Assembly: GCF_946478925.1 (NCBI RefSeq)
Contig: NZ_CAMLDP010000083.1
Span: 1-7,184 of the forward strand
DNA: 7,184 nt
Source: an uncultured Nitrososphaera sp.
GTDB taxonomy: Archaea; Thermoproteota; Nitrososphaeria; Nitrososphaerales; Nitrososphaeraceae
Reading direction: 5' to 3'
The notes under the pieces were generated by a model. That model was not told the origin of the DNA. It worked only from the letters and a program-made list of their open reading frames with translations, and ran no database searches. Of this stretch, positions 5,959 to 7,184 are shown one piece after another. Position 1 is the first letter of the stretch. Each line of letters opens with the position of its first letter. Position numbers and translations under genes: made by a program.

Positions 5959-6897
5959 CTACTGCGTCATGTTCCCTTCCATGCTGCCACCAGTCATGTT
6001 ACCGCCTGTCATGTTGCCTGACATTCCAGACATCTCTCCTGACCCGTGGTCATGGCCATCCGATTCTTCTGCCAGTTTCAGGCCAAACGCATCCATGAGG
6101 TTCTGGTGGACTTTGGTGTGCACGATGACAGTCACGTCGTCAAGCGACGCCTGGCTGCCGATGGCGCTCTTTAGCTCGTCCAGCCCTGCTCTGAGTTTGG
6201 TCATCGAGGCGTCAGAGCCGCTTGGTGCAACCAAGTTGAGCTTGTAGTACATGCTTGAAGCTTTTAGTGCGAGCCAATTGGCCGACTGGTACGACGCCAT
6301 GTTGACTATTTTGTCAGACGCCATTGCCGTGCTGCTTGTGTGGTTCATGCTGCTGTCAGTCATGTTCATGCTGCCAGAGTTGTTGTCCTCGTCTGACATG
6401 CCGTAGGCGCCTTGGTAGGACTCTAGGATTTCGTTCACCAGGTTTGCAAACACTAGCGCGCTCACGGTCGAGTTGGACAGCTGGCTGTTGTCAATCCTGA
6501 CGGTGACGGTCTCGCCGAGCATCCCGTTGATGTCCTTTATTTGCTGGACAATGTCAGACCTCGGGCTTTTGCCTGCGACAGAGGTCTTTAGTTTTTCAAG
6601 AGCCGCCGGGAGGTCGGTTCCAAGCCTCTGGTTCTTTTCAGTTATTTCCTTGATGTCAGCCGCGCCCAAGTGCTCGGACGCATGGTCGGCGTGCATCTTG
6701 GCAGAGTCAGGGTTGCCTGCATAGTTTCCACCCACCAGCATGAGCTGAACCTTTATCGCGTCAACGTTCGCAAGAAATGCGGCGCTTTCGTCGCCTGAGA
6801 AGTTGTGTGCAAACGCCCTCTGCCCTGCCGACGCGTAGGCCAGTCCGCCTACCATCATGGCGGCAAGCAGGAGCGCTGTGGTGCTTTTCCTTTCCAT
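5959..6897 (-). CDS. Secreted helical His/Met-rich protein, possible metal binder
   Basis: A 312-aa exported protein of no recognised family. A signal peptide (1-30) has a good AFA/HN cleavage site, leaving His31 as the mature N-terminus. The body looks alpha-helical in two similar halves: 96-108 (LPAALEKLKTSVA) resembles 235-247 (LRAGLDELKSAIG), and each half carries spaced histidines (His69, His72, His76; His260, His264). A Met/Ser/Asn-rich linker (about 171-193) separates them. The tail (about 279-312) begins DGHDHG and continues with Gly-Asn-Met-Thr repeats. There are no cysteines. Eight N-X-S/T sequons (Asn32, 142, 172, 178, 185, 295, 300, 309) would permit S-layer-type glycosylation. 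No membrane anchor follows the signal peptide, so it is probably released or held in the pseudo-periplasm. His and Met clusters are typical of copper-handling proteins, but the assignment is inference. The ATG start has a TATA box at the expected distance. Confidence 0.75.
   Translation of the reverse strand: MERKSTTALLLAAMMVGGLAYASAGQRAFAHNFSGDESAAFLANVDAIKVQLMLVGGNYAGNPDSAKMHADHASEHLGAADIKEITEKNQRLGTDLPAALEKLKTSVAGKSPRSDIVQQIKDINGMLGETVTVRIDNSQLSNSTVSALVFANLVNEILESYQGAYGMSDEDNNSGSMNMTDSSMNHTSSTAMASDKIVNMASYQSANWLALKASSMYYKLNLVAPSGSDASMTKLRAGLDELKSAIGSQASLDDVTVIVHTKVHQNLMDAFGLKLAEESDGHDHGSGEMSGMSGNMTGGNMTGGSMEGNMTQ
5963..6030 (-). repeat. Short in-gene tandem repeats encoding the Gly-Asn-Met-Thr tail
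   Basis: Two adjacent 15-bp units (5987-6001 and 6002-6016) share the core GTCATGTT and encode GNMTG-like pentapeptides. Degenerate copies flank them, encoding SMEGNMTQ and SGMSGN. The tract probably grew by slippage or unequal exchange, and it makes the length of the Met-rich tail potentially variable between strains. Confidence 0.6.
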
Positions 6898-6919
6898 GAA
6901 TACAGAAACAGGATACTCC

Positions 6920-6927
6920 TTTAATTA
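6920..6927 (-). promoter_or_regulatory. TATA box for the His/Met-rich gene
   Basis: The minus strand reads TAATTAAA, centred 26-27 nt upstream of ATG 6897, in the 56-nt gap after the right-edge gene. It predicts a leaderless mRNA and independent expression from the upstream gene. Confidence 0.55.
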
Positions 6928-6953
6928 GGGTTCTAGTACACCGGCCGAATTAA

Positions 6954-7184
6954 TCAGATCTTACCTCTAGAATGTAGATACACGGCGATACCTGCTATCA
7001 CGGCCGTCGCCGGCGTCACGTAGTACAGCAAGAGCTCGTCAAGCGGGATGCCGGGCGGAAACGCCGAGACGTCAAAGGTTGCCGCAAGCGGCTGCGACGA
7101 GTATTTTCCGTCGCCGGGGATGCGGGTCTGCACGGTCACCACATAGTCGCCGGCATTGTCGAACTTGTAGCGGGCGGTGATGTC
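6954..7184 (-). CDS. C-terminus of an anchored beta-sandwich envelope protein, partial (N-terminus beyond right edge)
   Basis: The minus-strand frame is open from the right edge to TGA at 6954-6956, giving the last 76 residues. The first 39 look like the final strands of an Ig-like or PKD-like domain (ARYKFDNAGDYVVTVQT, then LAATFDV). They resemble the corresponding strands of the CFI-box protein downstream (NQYTFPAAGSYSVAAQ). A short Pro-rich spacer (FPPGIP) leads to one membrane helix (about 51-70, LLLYYVTPATAVIAGIAVYL) and a basic tail, HSRGKI, consistent with an outside ectodomain and an inside C-terminus. An internal GTG at 7142 could start a 62-aa reading frame, but it would begin mid-strand without a signal, so the frame is better read as the end of a longer gene. 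The full function cannot be judged from this fragment. Confidence 0.65.
   Translation of the reverse strand, partial: DITARYKFDNAGDYVVTVQTRIPGDGKYSSQPLAATFDVSAFPPGIPLDELLLYYVTPATAVIAGIAVYLHSRGKI

Noticed and set aside
5963..6030. Short tandem repeats as a CRISPR or intergenic repeat array
   Set aside because: The units are about 15 bp, lie in frame inside a coding sequence, have no spacers, and encode a Gly/Asn/Met/Thr tail.
6954..7142. A complete 62-aa small membrane protein starting at GTG 7142
   Set aside because: The same frame stays open to the right edge with continuous beta-strand-like sequence, so it is more likely the C-terminus of a longer protein.

Overview
The window looks like chromosomal DNA of an archaeon, most likely an ammonia-oxidising thaumarchaeon (Nitrososphaerota) of the Nitrososphaera type. 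Supporting evidence is an archaea-specific purP gene, AT-rich TATA boxes about 27-30 nt upstream of several start codons with no Shine-Dalgarno motif (leaderless transcription), TTG and GTG starts, a CFI-box sorting domain followed by membrane helices, and secreted proteins with His/Met-rich tails. Genus is an inference from general character; no 16S or amo gene is present.

Layout. Left part, minus strand: an AlaX/AlaRS-like tRNA-editing protein cut by the left edge (1-636), preceded by a FilR1-type winged-helix regulator (676-1497). A 113-nt divergent intergenic region (1498-1610) carries a perfect 16-bp palindrome and a second inverted repeat. Centre, plus strand: a single-pass membrane protein with an unknown cytoplasmic domain and an extracellular carboxypeptidase-regulatory-like beta domain (1611-2462), overlapping by 35 nt a four-helix membrane protein (2428-2862), then purP (2929-3984) with its own promoter. 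Right part, minus strand, transcribed towards purP: the C-terminus of an anchored beta-sandwich protein (6954-7184, cut by the right edge), a secreted helical His/Met-rich protein (5959-6897), and a large CFI-box envelope protein (3977-5872) whose 3' end overlaps purP by 8 nt.

How they may work together. purP makes FAICAR in de novo purine synthesis and is a housekeeping gene unrelated to its neighbours. The regulator and the divergent membrane-protein pair share a control region and may form one regulatory unit. The three right-hand genes all encode exported or anchored envelope proteins. Two of them share a similar beta-sandwich strand pattern, and two have predicted signal-peptide cleavage sites immediately before a histidine, so a metal-related (possibly copper) envelope function is a reasonable but untested hypothesis.

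No RNA genes, insertion sequences, CRISPR arrays or phage genes were seen. No gene-free stretch exceeds 300 nt; the longest is the 113-nt divergent region.
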